Positions 17,943 to 25,875 of a stretch of 64,000 nt of DNA are shown in pieces. The translations under genes and the position numbers were made by a program. This stretch comes from Burkholderiaceae bacterium (lineage in GTDB: Bacteria > Pseudomonadota > Gammaproteobacteria > Burkholderiales > Burkholderiaceae_E): assembly GCA_016710525.1 (NCBI GenBank), contig JADJVQ010000013.1, positions 51,123-115,122 of the forward strand, read 5' to 3'. Below the pieces are notes generated by a model. That model was not told the DNA's origin. It saw nothing but the letters and a program-made list of their open reading frames with translations, and made no database searches. Position 1 is the stretch's first letter; each line of letters begins with the position of its first letter.

Positions 17943-19019
17943 ATGACGGCGGCGCGGATCAAGGTCATGATCGTCGACGATTCGGCGGTCGTGCGCGAGG
18001 TGCTCAGTGCGGTGATCGGGGCGGACCCGACGCTGCGTGTCATTGCCACCGCGCCCGACCCGATCGTGGCCCGGCAGAAGATGCAGGTCGACTGGCCCGA
18101 CGTGATCGTGCTGGATGTCGAGATGCCCAAGATGGACGGCATCACGTTCCTGCGCCAGCTGATGGCCGAGCGTCCGACGCCGGTGGTGATCTGCTCGACC
18201 CTGACCGAGAAGGGGGCCAAGACCACGATGGCCGCGCTGTCGGCTGGCGCCGTGTCCTTCGTCACCAAACCGACGCTGGGACTGCGCGATTTCCTGCAGG
18301 GGCAGGCCGCGGAGTTCAGCCGCATCATCCGGGACGCGGCTCGGGCCCGGCCCAAGCGCACCGTCGTGGCGGCGGGCAGCGCGTCAGGCGCATCGGCGGC
18401 CGATATGCACCCACCGCGCCACGAAGCGATGGCGCAGACCACCGAGCAGGTGGTGGCCCTGGGCACTTCCACCGGCGGCACGCAGGCGCTCGAAGCAGTC
18501 CTGACGGCCCTGCCGCGCGTGTGCCCCGGGATCGTGATCGTTCAGCACATGCCCGAGAAGTTCACGGCGCAGTTTGCCGATCGCCTGAACGGCCTGTGCC
18601 GGCTCGAGGTGCGCGAGGCCGTCGATCGGGACCGGGTGCTGCCCGGGCGCGCGCTGATCGCGCCGGGAGGGCGCCACATGCGGCTGGTGCGCAATGGCGC
18701 GATCTACCAGGTGGAGGTCTTCGACGGTCCGCCGGTGAATCGCCATCGTCCTTCTGTGGATGTGCTGTTCCGGTCGGTGGCCAAGGTGGCGGGTGCCAAT
18801 GCGCTGGGAGTGATCATGACCGGCATGGGCGACGACGGCGCCCGCGGGCTTCTGGAGATGCACGACAAGGGCGCGCGCACGCTCGCCCAGGACGAGGACA
18901 GCTGCGTGGTGTTCGGCATGCCCAAGGAGGCGATCAAGCTGGGCGCCGCGCAGCGCATCGTGCCGCTGTCGGCGATTGCCGCCGAGATCGTCAGCGCGGG
19001 CCGGCTCGAGAGGCGCTGA
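17943..19019 (+). CDS. cheB: Chemoreceptor methylesterase/deamidase CheB
   Basis: 358 residues. Receiver domain with Asp12-Asp13, phospho-Asp58 (VLDVEMPKMDG) and a KP motif, a linker at about 140-165, then the esterase domain. Catalytic triad is visible: Ser176 in GTSTGGT, His202 in VQHMP, Asp298 in MGDDGA. It removes receptor methyl groups when phosphorylated by CheA. Last gene of the operon; no cheD or cheZ is present here. Confidence 0.95.
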   Translation: MTAARIKVMIVDDSAVVREVLSAVIGADPTLRVIATAPDPIVARQKMQVDWPDVIVLDVEMPKMDGITFLRQLMAERPTPVVICSTLTEKGAKTTMAALSAGAVSFVTKPTLGLRDFLQGQAAEFSRIIRDAARARPKRTVVAAGSASGASAADMHPPRHEAMAQTTEQVVALGTSTGGTQALEAVLTALPRVCPGIVIVQHMPEKFTAQFADRLNGLCRLEVREAVDRDRVLPGRALIAPGGRHMRLVRNGAIYQVEVFDGPPVNRHRPSVDVLFRSVAKVAGANALGVIMTGMGDDGARGLLEMHDKGARTLAQDEDSCVVFGMPKEAIKLGAAQRIVPLSAIAAEIVSAGRLERR

Positions 19020-19352
19020 CCCCGCGCGATCGCACCCGCAGGGCAGTCACCGCATGGCGCCATGGGGTGTCCGGCACCCGCCTGGACGGCGGTTCTCTTG
19101 CCGAGTTCATCGCGGCTGCCGCCGCACACAGCCCGAGTCGGCCTTGTCGGGCCGGCGATCGGCGTGATGTCCTACCGGTGGCGTCTTGGCCGTGGCGCAT
19201 ACTTTTCGACGACAGCACCTCGGCTGCTGCGGGCTCTTCGCGGGTGACGGCGCCGTGCGGCAGGCCGCCGCTACCCGCTTCGGCCTTCTGAGGGTCCTGG
19301 GCCACCCGGTGACCGACCAAAGCATTCTGCCGGTGCGAGCCGGCGCGCGGAG
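19020..19352. other. Intergenic region between cheB and the RcnB-like gene
   Basis: 333 bases. I see no supported gene: the short open frames on both strands lack ribosome sites and recognisable sequence. Several short GC-rich palindromes occur around 19235-19290, but nothing I can name as a riboswitch or small RNA. Confidence 0.5.
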
Positions 19353-19871
19353 ATGATGATGAAGAAGTCCCTGCTTTCGACTCTAGTGGTGTTGGCGCTG
19401 TGCGGCGCGGGATCGGCCCTGGCCCAGGGAGGGCCGGGCGGCGAGCGGCAAGGCCGCGGTGAACCCTCGATGCGTGGCGACGGACATGACCGGCGCGGCC
19501 CGCCGGGCCGGCGCGACGACTTCCGTGAACGCGGTCGCGACGATCGGGGTCAGTATCGCGGTCAAGACCACCAGGACCGGTATCGGGGTCGCGACGGCCG
19601 CGACAACCGCGCGATGGACCGTCCCGGTCCTCGCGGACATGCCTACGGCCACGACAGGCGCTATGCGCGTGGCGTCGGGCCGGGCTACGCCTATTACCCC
19701 GGCGTGCGCCTGCCCCCGCCTTACCGGACGCGGCAGTATGTCGTCGAGGATTGGCGCGGCCACCGGCTGAGCGCCCCGCCGCGCGGCTACCACTGGGTGC
19801 AGGTCGGTGCCGACTATGTGCTGGTCGCGGTGGCCACGGGCATCATCCTGCAGATGATGCTGGCCAACTGA
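19353..19871 (+). CDS. RcnB-family periplasmic protein
   Basis: 172 residues. Signal peptide MMMKKSLLSTLVVLALCGAGSALA, then a very Arg/Asp/Gly-rich low-complexity section (about residues 27-105). The RcnB-type C-terminal part has YRTRQYVVEDWRGHRLSAPPRGYHWVQVGADYVLVAVATGII. E. coli RcnB is a periplasmic factor in nickel/cobalt homeostasis; many betaproteobacterial members have no tested role. The start could be any of three adjacent ATGs (19353, 19356 or nearby). It converges on the PEP-CTERM gene with 6 bases between stops. Confidence 0.85.
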   Translation: MMMKKSLLSTLVVLALCGAGSALAQGGPGGERQGRGEPSMRGDGHDRRGPPGRRDDFRERGRDDRGQYRGQDHQDRYRGRDGRDNRAMDRPGPRGHAYGHDRRYARGVGPGYAYYPGVRLPPPYRTRQYVVEDWRGHRLSAPPRGYHWVQVGADYVLVAVATGIILQMMLAN

Positions 19872-19877
19872 TCCGCC

Positions 19878-20555
19878 TCAGCAGCCAACGCTGCCGCGTC
19901 GCGAACGGCGGCGCAGCATTCCCGCACCCAGCAGGCCGGTGAACATCAGCCCGAGCGACGCAGGTTCGGGAACCGTGGCCGAGAACGTGGCGTTGTTCGG
20001 TGCGAAGTCCGCCAGCGCCGCTGTTCCGGTCTGGCTCTGGTCGCGCGTCCAGAGGTTGAAGCCGTATTGCGCCGGTGTGAATCCCGCGCTCGCCGGCAAA
20101 GAGGCCAGCGGAACCACGATTTCGAACGAGTTTCCCGAGATCAGGGCGGAGCCGGCTGGCAGGCTGAATGCCGTGTTGGTGGTGGTATTGCGGCCGGCCG
20201 CAACGCCCGCGCCGGTCATCGTCACCACGGTGTCGAACAGCACCTGGGTCAGCCCGACCGCGGCAAAGGCGGCGGTGCCTGCGCCCCGATTGATGCCCAT
20301 CACATACAGGCTGGGATTGGTGCTGCCGATGGCGCCGTTCATCGTGCCGCCGAATCGGAACGACGTTCCGTCGAAGGTCGCGAACGTGGACAGGATGTCG
20401 AGATCGCCATTGTGTGCGCCGGTGAAGCTGGCGATGAAATCCTGGGCAGGATCGGCAATGGGCGAGGCCTGTGCGGCGCTGGCCAGGGCGAATGCGGCTG
20501 TCAGCAGCGCTGCCGCCCGCGCGCAGAAGCGGGCTGGTTTCTCGAAGGACGTCAT
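19878..20555 (-). CDS. PEP-CTERM sorting domain protein
   Basis: 225 residues, exported. Signal peptide up to about AAQASP, an exported domain rich in Thr, Ser, Asn, Gly and Ala, and a C-terminal tripartite sorting signal: VPEPASLGLMFTGLLGAGMLRRRSR (PEP motif, hydrophobic helix, Arg cluster). Such proteins are processed by an exosortase, usually in exopolysaccharide-producing bacteria; no exosortase is in this window. The ATG at 20555 after AGGGAAC is preferred to an upstream in-frame start. Function of the exported domain is not recognised. Confidence 0.87.
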   Translation of the reverse strand: MTSFEKPARFCARAAALLTAAFALASAAQASPIADPAQDFIASFTGAHNGDLDILSTFATFDGTSFRFGGTMNGAIGSTNPSLYVMGINRGAGTAAFAAVGLTQVLFDTVVTMTGAGVAAGRNTTTNTAFSLPAGSALISGNSFEIVVPLASLPASAGFTPAQYGFNLWTRDQSQTGTAALADFAPNNATFSATVPEPASLGLMFTGLLGAGMLRRRSRRGSVGC

Positions 20556-20632
20556 GGTCGGGTTCCCTGGGCGCGTGGTGGTGGAGGTCCCTGTCAAACA
20601 GTCCGGCGATGCGCTTCATTCCCTGTCGCGCG

Positions 20633-20669
20633 AAAAAATCCCCGACGAACTCGCGGCGAGCGCGTCGGG
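20633..20669 (-). terminator. Terminator of the secreted hydrolase gene
   Basis: On the minus strand CCCGACG and CGTCGGG (20669-20663 and 20647-20641) pair around a 15-base loop and are followed by GA and six Ts (to 20633). It separates the hydrolase from the PEP-CTERM gene. Confidence 0.75.
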
Positions 20670-20676
20670 ACCGGAA

Positions 20677-21672
20677 TCAACGGGGATCGCGCACCGCTGC
20701 CCGCTCACCGTATTGCGGAAAGACGACCTCGTGCGGCAGACCCAGGGCCTGCAGGAATTTCGTCATGTCGGGCTGCCAGATGGCTTCGCCCGCGCGCGAG
20801 GCGAACAGGGCATGGGCATCGCTGCCAAAGGTGCCGAATGCGATCAACTGCGCCTGCCCTCCGGCGGCGGTGTAAGCCTTGTGCATCGCCTGCCAGAGCG
20901 CCGGCCCGAAGTAGCTGTCGTTCTCGCCATAGAACCAGAGCGAAGGGATGCGGACATCGCCGGCCAGGTCGGCCGTCGCGCGGACCAGCACCTGCTCCCA
21001 GCCGGAGCACGACTCCTGGCGCAGCCCGCCGGCAAAGTTCACCAGCCCTCTGACGCCGGGAGGCGGCGCGGACGCGCCGAACGCCAGGGTGGTCCAGCCG
21101 CCGTGCGACTGGCCCACGATCAGCACGCGTTCCCGGTCGACGTAGGGCTGTTCGCTCATGAAGCGAAGCGTCTCGGCCACGTCCTGCGCCTGCACGCGGC
21201 CGTTGCTGGCGACGTTGCAGCCGGCGCCGATGTAGTAACCGCCCGATTTCGAAAAACCCTGACGCATCGGGGCGACCACGACGTACCCGCGCTGCAGGAA
21301 GTACCGGGCGGCGCGGGTCGGGCGATAGCGGCGCTGGAACTTGGGATCTCCCGATTCCTTGCCGTGATTGATGATGACCAGCGGAAAGGGTCCCGGGCCG
21401 TCGGGCCGGTAGAGCGTCGCCTCGAGCGTCACCGAAATCAGGCCGCCTTGCTTGGCGATGGTGATTTCCTGTTCGTTGAGCGGGGAGCCGGTCTGGGCGC
21501 GGGCGGTTGCGCACAGGCCGATCCACAGCGCGGCCGCCACCAGCACGCAGACAAGTGTCCAGGAAAGGCCGATCGAAGAAGCTGCCCTGGCGAAATCCAC
21601 GCCGGTCCGGGTCGATGGTGGCCTCCCCTGAAGGCCTTCGGAGGAACTCATCATGCGGTGGACGGTTGCCAT
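20677..21672 (-). CDS. Secreted alpha/beta hydrolase, dienelactone hydrolase-like
   Basis: About 331 residues from the chosen start. A hydrophobic export segment (WTLVCVLVAAALWIGLCATARAQ) precedes the hydrolase fold. Features: PLVIINHGKE oxyanion strand, nucleophile elbow VGQSHGG (Ser), acid in YGENDSYFG, and His in GSDAHALF. Looks like a periplasmic dienelactone-hydrolase-type or acyl esterase; substrate unknown. The start is uncertain: ATGs at 21672 and 21654 both have weak ribosome sites. Longer in-frame starts run through the tRNA terminator and are rejected. Confidence 0.75.
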   Translation of the reverse strand: MATVHRMMSSSEGLQGRPPSTRTGVDFARAASSIGLSWTLVCVLVAAALWIGLCATARAQTGSPLNEQEITIAKQGGLISVTLEATLYRPDGPGPFPLVIINHGKESGDPKFQRRYRPTRAARYFLQRGYVVVAPMRQGFSKSGGYYIGAGCNVASNGRVQAQDVAETLRFMSEQPYVDRERVLIVGQSHGGWTTLAFGASAPPPGVRGLVNFAGGLRQESCSGWEQVLVRATADLAGDVRIPSLWFYGENDSYFGPALWQAMHKAYTAAGGQAQLIAFGTFGSDAHALFASRAGEAIWQPDMTKFLQALGLPHEVVFPQYGERAAVRDPR

Positions 21673-21714
21673 GGGCGGTTCACGCTTGCGCGAGGCGCCG
21701 AACCAAAGAAGAGG

Positions 21715-21800
21715 GTCGGCGCAATGGAAGAGGCCGGCGCAATGAAAAAGGCCGGCGCCAAGAAAGGCCCGCGCAAAAAAGGCCGGCGCAAAGAAAAAGG
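21715..21800. repeat. Imperfect 18-bp tandem repeat
   Basis: Three 18-base units (21715-21732, 21733-21750, 21751-21768) built on GCCGGCGCAATGAAAAAG, then a degenerate fourth unit reaching 21800. Noncoding as far as I can tell; it lies between the hydrolase gene and the tRNA terminator. Confidence 0.7.
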
Positions 21801-21827
21801 CCAGCAGGGGCAATCCTGCTGGCCTTT
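21794..21827 (-). terminator. Terminator of the tRNA-Thr transcript
   Basis: A 13-base perfect stem, AAAGGCCAGCAGG (21796-21808) with CCTGCTGGCCTTT (21815-21827), 6-base loop. On the minus strand it is followed by Ts at 21798-21794, eight bases past the tRNA 3' end. Confidence 0.9.
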
Positions 21828-21834
21828 GAATGCT

Positions 21835-21910
21835 TGGTGCCGGAGATAGGAGTCGAACCTACGACCTTCGCATTACGAATGCGCTGCTCTACCAACTGAG
21901 CTACACCGGC
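21835..21910 (-). tRNA. tRNA-Thr (CGT)
   Basis: 76-base cloverleaf with encoded CCA. Acceptor stem GCCGGTG pairs with the 3' strand, D-arm GCTC-AGTTGGTA-GAGC, anticodon loop TTCGTAA with anticodon CGT, and T-arm GTAGGTTCGACTCCTAT. The arms closely match enterobacterial tRNA-Thr(CGT). It lies 17 bases after the epimerase gene on the same strand and may be co-transcribed with it. Confidence 0.97.
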
Positions 21911-21927
21911 AAACCGTTCCGAGCCCT

Positions 21928-22893
21928 CTAATTTACCACAGAGCCGAAGGCCTCGGCCAGCGTATGGTCGACGGTCGGATACCGAAGGCGAACGCGGAGC
22001 TCGCGCTTTAAGCGCTCATTGGCCAGGCGGCGCGACTCGCGCATGAAACTGAGCATGGCGGGCGAGACGCGTGCGGCTAGTGCCGCCGCGTCCAGCCGCG
22101 GCGGGCGGGGCAGGCCGGCGGCATCCGCCACCCGGTCGAAGTAGTCGCCCATCTTCAGGTCGGTGTCGTCGACCGCATGCACGATGCGTGCGGCGCGCCC
22201 GCGCCACAGGGCGGCCACGCAGATGCGGGCCAGATCGTCGGCATGCACATGGTTCGTGTAGACGTCTTGCTCGGGCAGCAGCGCCGGCAGGCCGGCGCGC
22301 AGGCGGTCCAGGGGCAGGCGGTCGTGCGCGTAGATGCCAGGCACCCGCAGGATGCTGACCGCGCCCTGGCCGCGGCGGCTGGCCCGGCGCCAGAGCTGCT
22401 CGGCGGCCACCCGACGTACCGCGCGGTCGTTGGCCGGGGCCGCCGGCCGGGTTTCGTCGAAGCGGGCACCGGCGCAGTCGCCGTACACGCCGGTCGTGCT
22501 GACGTAGACCCGGCGCGCGCTCGGCTCGTTGTGGCCTGCAGGCTTCAGGCGCCGAGGCCCGCGCGCGGTCCGGGTGGCCAGTGCGGCGATCAGGTGGCGG
22601 CTGCGCGGATCGTCCGTGCCCTGGCCGGGAGGCGGCGCGAGATCGATCAGCCGCGTTGCCCAGGGGCCCATGCGCAAGGCGCGGCGTGCATCGAGATCGG
22701 CGATCAGCGGGACGATGCCGGCCTGGCGCAATGCGGGTGCCTTGTCCGGCGTGCGCACGGTGCCCAGGACCCGCAATCCGCGCGCCGCAAGCACGGCGCC
22801 GATGCGGGTGCCGACATCGCCGCAGCCGACGATCAGCACGGGGCGGTTTCGAAAGCGCCTGGGGAGCGCGCGATAATATCCGGCTGGTTTCAT
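21928..22893 (-). CDS. NAD-dependent epimerase/dehydratase family protein (YeeZ-like)
   Basis: 321 residues of the extended short-chain dehydrogenase superfamily. Nucleotide motif VLIVGCGDVGTRIG near residue 20 and a C-terminal LPRPPRLDAAAL region; the active-site neighbourhood is VYVSTTGVYGD. The GCGDVG form and lack of a clear YxxxK are typical of YeeZ-like members whose substrate is unknown. ATG 22893 lies 72 bases from the divergent reductase gene, so the two share a promoter region. Confidence 0.8.
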   Translation of the reverse strand: MKPAGYYRALPRRFRNRPVLIVGCGDVGTRIGAVLAARGLRVLGTVRTPDKAPALRQAGIVPLIADLDARRALRMGPWATRLIDLAPPPGQGTDDPRSRHLIAALATRTARGPRRLKPAGHNEPSARRVYVSTTGVYGDCAGARFDETRPAAPANDRAVRRVAAEQLWRRASRRGQGAVSILRVPGIYAHDRLPLDRLRAGLPALLPEQDVYTNHVHADDLARICVAALWRGRAARIVHAVDDTDLKMGDYFDRVADAAGLPRPPRLDAAALAARVSPAMLSFMRESRRLANERLKRELRVRLRYPTVDHTLAEAFGSVVN

Positions 22894-22965
22894 GGCAGCG
22901 CGATTATCGCCGCGTTTGCCGTCCGCCTGTGTCCCTGACCTCCTCATTCGCCCAGCCACCGCCGC

Positions 22966-24003
22966 ATGACCTACACCGTTACCCTGAAGCCCAGTGACAA
23001 GCAGTTCAGCGTCGACCCGGGCGAATCCGTCCTCGAGGCCGCGTTGCGGCAGGCCGTGGTGCTGCCCTATGGATGCAAGAACGGCGCCTGCGGTTCCTGC
23101 AAGGCGCTGCTGGTATCGGGCACCGTGGAGCTGGGCGAGCACAGTGCCAAGGCCTTGCGCCCCGAGGACGTGACCCGCGGGTACACGCTGCTGTGCTGCG
23201 CGCGCGCCAGCAGCGACCTCTTGATCGAGGCGCGTGTGGTTGCAGCGGCCGGGGACATCCCGGTGCGCAAGATGCCGTGCCGCGTCGCATCGATCGCCGA
23301 AGTCGCGCCTGACGTGCGCGTGATCACCCTGCAGCTGCCGGCCAACGAGCGGCTGCAGTACCTGGCCGGGCAGTACATCGAGATCATCCTGCGCGACGGC
23401 TCGCGGCGCAGCTACTCGATGGCCTGTGCCCCTCACCTGGCCGAGAAGCTCGAGCTGCATGTGCGCCACATGCCGGGTGGGCGCTTCACCGACACGGTGT
23501 TCGGCCGCGCCGAGCCCGCGCTCAAGGAAAAGGACATCCTGCGCTTCGAAGGGCCGTTGGGCACCTTCTTCCTGCGCGAGGACAGCGACAAGCCGATCGT
23601 GCTGCTGGCCAGCGGGACCGGGTTCGCCCCGATCAAGGCGGTGATCGAGCACGCGATCCACAAGGGCATCGCACGGCCGATGACGCTGTACTGGGGCGGG
23701 CGCCGCCCGCACGATCTCTACATGAACGGGCTGTGCGAGCAGTGGACCCGCGAGCTGCCCGGGTTCCGTTACGTGCCGGTGATCTCGGATGCGCTGGCGC
23801 AGGACGGCTGGCAGGGGCGAACCGGCTTCGTGCACCGGGCGGTGATCGACGACTTGCCCGACCTGTCGGGCCATCAGGTGTACGCCTGCGGCGCGCCGAT
23901 CGTCGTCGACTCGGCCCGGCGCGATTTCTGCGCACAGTGCGCATTGCCGTCCGACGAGTTCTTCGCCGACTCGTTCACCTCGGCGGCCGACACCGCCTCC
24001 TGA
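22966..24003 (+). CDS. 2Fe-2S ferredoxin/FAD/NAD(P)H reductase (CDP-6-deoxyglucoseen reductase-like)
   Basis: 345 residues. Plant-type ferredoxin domain with Cys37, Cys42, Cys45 (GCKNGACGSC) and Cys77 (LLCCAR). FAD domain with RSYSMA around residue 146. NAD(P) domain with LLASGTGFAPIKAVIEH, YWGGRRPHDLY and YACGAP. This is the electron-transfer reductase architecture of AscD and of oxygenase reductases; betaproteobacterial genomes usually carry one such gene with the CDP-sugar name, but no sugar genes or oxygenase subunit are nearby, so the partner is open. Confidence 0.87.
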   Translation: MTYTVTLKPSDKQFSVDPGESVLEAALRQAVVLPYGCKNGACGSCKALLVSGTVELGEHSAKALRPEDVTRGYTLLCCARASSDLLIEARVVAAAGDIPVRKMPCRVASIAEVAPDVRVITLQLPANERLQYLAGQYIEIILRDGSRRSYSMACAPHLAEKLELHVRHMPGGRFTDTVFGRAEPALKEKDILRFEGPLGTFFLREDSDKPIVLLASGTGFAPIKAVIEHAIHKGIARPMTLYWGGRRPHDLYMNGLCEQWTRELPGFRYVPVISDALAQDGWQGRTGFVHRAVIDDLPDLSGHQVYACGAPIVVDSARRDFCAQCALPSDEFFADSFTSAADTAS

Positions 24004-24014
24004 TATCCGCTCTC

Positions 24015-24036
24015 GCGCCGCGCCCCGGCGCGGCGC
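24015..24036. repeat. Perfect GC-rich hairpin after the reductase gene
   Basis: GCGCCGCGCC (24015-24024) and GGCGCGGCGC (24027-24036) form a 10-base stem with a 2-base centre, 11 bases past the stop. No T-tract. Confidence 0.6.
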
Positions 24037-24267
24037 CGCCGGGCGTGCCGGGGTCAGCGCGCATCGCCCGTCACCGACCGTTCATGCCACGGGCTGTCGC
24101 CGCTGCCCGACAGTCGGGCTCCTTCGTCTGCATGTGAAGCGCTTACTTCGACCGTCCGTCGGCCGCAGATGGGGCGCTGGCGGCTGCCGTGCTGGTTTTT
24201 CGGATCCTCGAAAACACAATCCGGCCGGCAGCAACAGGAACTCCATCACACACGAACCGAGGAACCC

Positions 24268-25869
24268 ATGTCCGTCTCCGCGGCAGCACCCAGCACCACC
24301 ACGCTCGTCAAACCCGTCGGCAGCACCGGCACCGGAATCGATCAGCTGGTCAGCCTCATCACCGAGGACCCCGGGCTGGCCCGCCGGACATCGACGGCCG
24401 ACATCTACGGCGGCGCGGCCGCCGCCGATGGCATGAACGTGCTGATCGTGCAGGCGATCCGGGCCACCGGAGTGGCCAACAATGGCGACATCAGTGCCGC
24501 CGACCTGTACGACGTGAACGCCTGGCTGCGGGCCAATCATCTGTCGGCATTCACGCTGCTGCACGGCGATGACGAAGACGGACAGGAAACCGGATTTCAT
24601 CGGGTCCAGAACGACGGGGCGAGCACGCGCCTGTTCGAGCGCAATGCGGTGAACACCGTGGCCGATGGCATCTACCACCTGGCCTTCGACATCCGCGATG
24701 GCCAATTTCTGAACGAGGACGGCGCGGCGAATGCGAAGCTCACCCAGGTGTCGCAGTGGCTGGGCCAGCTTCTGGCCACCGAGCTGGCGGGTGACGCGCT
24801 GGACAACGCGGCGGTGGATGCCTACGTCGACGGCACGACCGGCACGGGCCTGGATCAGCTGGTGTCGATCATCACCGGCGATGCCGGGCTGAACCGCAAG
24901 ATTGCCAATGCCGACATCCGCGGCGGCGCGAGCGCGGCCGATGGCATGAATGCGCTGATCGTCGAAGCGATCCGCGCCACCGGCGTGGCCAACAATGGCG
25001 ACATCAGCATCGCCGACCTGCGCGACCTGAACACCTATCTTCGCGGCAACCACCTGACGCGGTGGACGCAGCTCCACGGCGACGACGCCGATTCCGGCGA
25101 GACCGGATTCCATCTGGTCCAGGATGACGGCGCCACCAGCCGCCTGTTCGAGCGCAATGCGGTGGACACCGTGGCCGACGGCATCTTTCATCTGGCCTTC
25201 GAGATCTGCGACAACCGCTTCGTCAACGAGGACGGCAATGCCAATGCCAGCCTGCGAAGCGTCTCGGACTGGCTCAATCAGCTGCTGGCCAGCGATCTGG
25301 TCGGCACCACGCTGGACAATGCCGCGGTCAACCCCTACGCCCAGGGCACGACCGGCACCGGGCTCGATCAGCTGGTGAGCCTGATCACGCAGGACGAAGG
25401 TCTGAACCGCAAGATCGCCAACTCGGAGATTTTCGCGGGCGCGAGCGCTGCCAATGGCATGAACGCGCTGATCGTCGAGGCGATCCGCGCGACCGGCGCG
25501 GCGGACGGCGCGAGCATCGAGGTCGATGAGATCCGGGAGATGAATGCCTATCTTCGCGCCCATCATCTGAACGAATGGACGACGCTGCACGGCGATGACG
25601 AGGAGGGCGCGGAGACCGGTTTTCATCTGGTGCAGAACGATGGCGCAAGCAGCCGCCTGTTCGATCGGAATGCGGTGAACACCGTGGCCGATGGCCTGTA
25701 TCACCTGGGCTTCGAGATCCAGCGCAACCGCTTCGTCAACGAGGACGGTGACGCCAATGCCAGCCTGAGCAGCGCGGCGCAGTGGCTCAACGCGCTGTTG
25801 CAGGACGACCTGATCAGCGGCGAGCTGCTGGCCGCGCAGGCCGCGGTCGGCGATGGCCTGCTGCTCTGA
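24268..25869 (+). CDS. Protein of three exact 171-residue tandem repeats, function unknown
   Basis: 533 acidic residues. Units begin at residues 20, 191 and 362 (TGTGxDQLVS), spaced exactly 513 bases. Each unit carries GASAADGMNxLIVxAIRATG, a loop like NNGDISxADL, LHGDD, TGFHxVQ-DGA-SRLFERNAV, VADGIYHL and a second loop NEDGNANAS, then a WLNxLL helix. The Asp/Asn/Gly-rich loops resemble EF-hand or dockerin calcium loops, but this is inference. There is no N-terminal signal peptide; one Cys in total; the C-terminus VGDGLLL (acidic then hydrophobic) would fit a type I secretion signal. ATG 24268 has GAGGA upstream. I do not recognise the family. Confidence 0.85.
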   Translation: MSVSAAAPSTTTLVKPVGSTGTGIDQLVSLITEDPGLARRTSTADIYGGAAAADGMNVLIVQAIRATGVANNGDISAADLYDVNAWLRANHLSAFTLLHGDDEDGQETGFHRVQNDGASTRLFERNAVNTVADGIYHLAFDIRDGQFLNEDGAANAKLTQVSQWLGQLLATELAGDALDNAAVDAYVDGTTGTGLDQLVSIITGDAGLNRKIANADIRGGASAADGMNALIVEAIRATGVANNGDISIADLRDLNTYLRGNHLTRWTQLHGDDADSGETGFHLVQDDGATSRLFERNAVDTVADGIFHLAFEICDNRFVNEDGNANASLRSVSDWLNQLLASDLVGTTLDNAAVNPYAQGTTGTGLDQLVSLITQDEGLNRKIANSEIFAGASAANGMNALIVEAIRATGAADGASIEVDEIREMNAYLRAHHLNEWTTLHGDDEEGAETGFHLVQNDGASSRLFDRNAVNTVADGLYHLGFEIQRNRFVNEDGDANASLSSAAQWLNALLQDDLISGELLAAQAAVGDGLLL

Positions 25870-25875
25870 CGATCG

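Noticed and set aside
14918..18481. 1,187-codon open frame on the minus strand across the receptor, cheW, cheR and cheB genes
   Set aside because: It is antisense to well-identified chemotaxis genes, has a low-complexity His/Arg/Ala composition and no recognisable domain. Long antisense frames are expected in high-GC DNA.
18991..19320. 109-codon minus-strand frame in the cheB-rcnB gap
   Set aside because: Arg/Ser/Ala-rich without a ribosome site or known motif; overlaps the cheB end.
21715..21800. CRISPR-like repeat
   Set aside because: Units are contiguous 18-mers without spacers and no cas genes exist in the window.
21673..21813. N-terminal extension of the secreted hydrolase to 21813
   Set aside because: It would run through the tRNA terminator and the 18-bp repeat and put a long Phe/Ala stretch before the export signal.
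24082..25704. 540-codon minus-strand frame over the triple-repeat gene
   Set aside because: It only mirrors the repeats of the plus-strand gene, which has a ribosome site, a good start and well-kept loops; the mirror lacks these.
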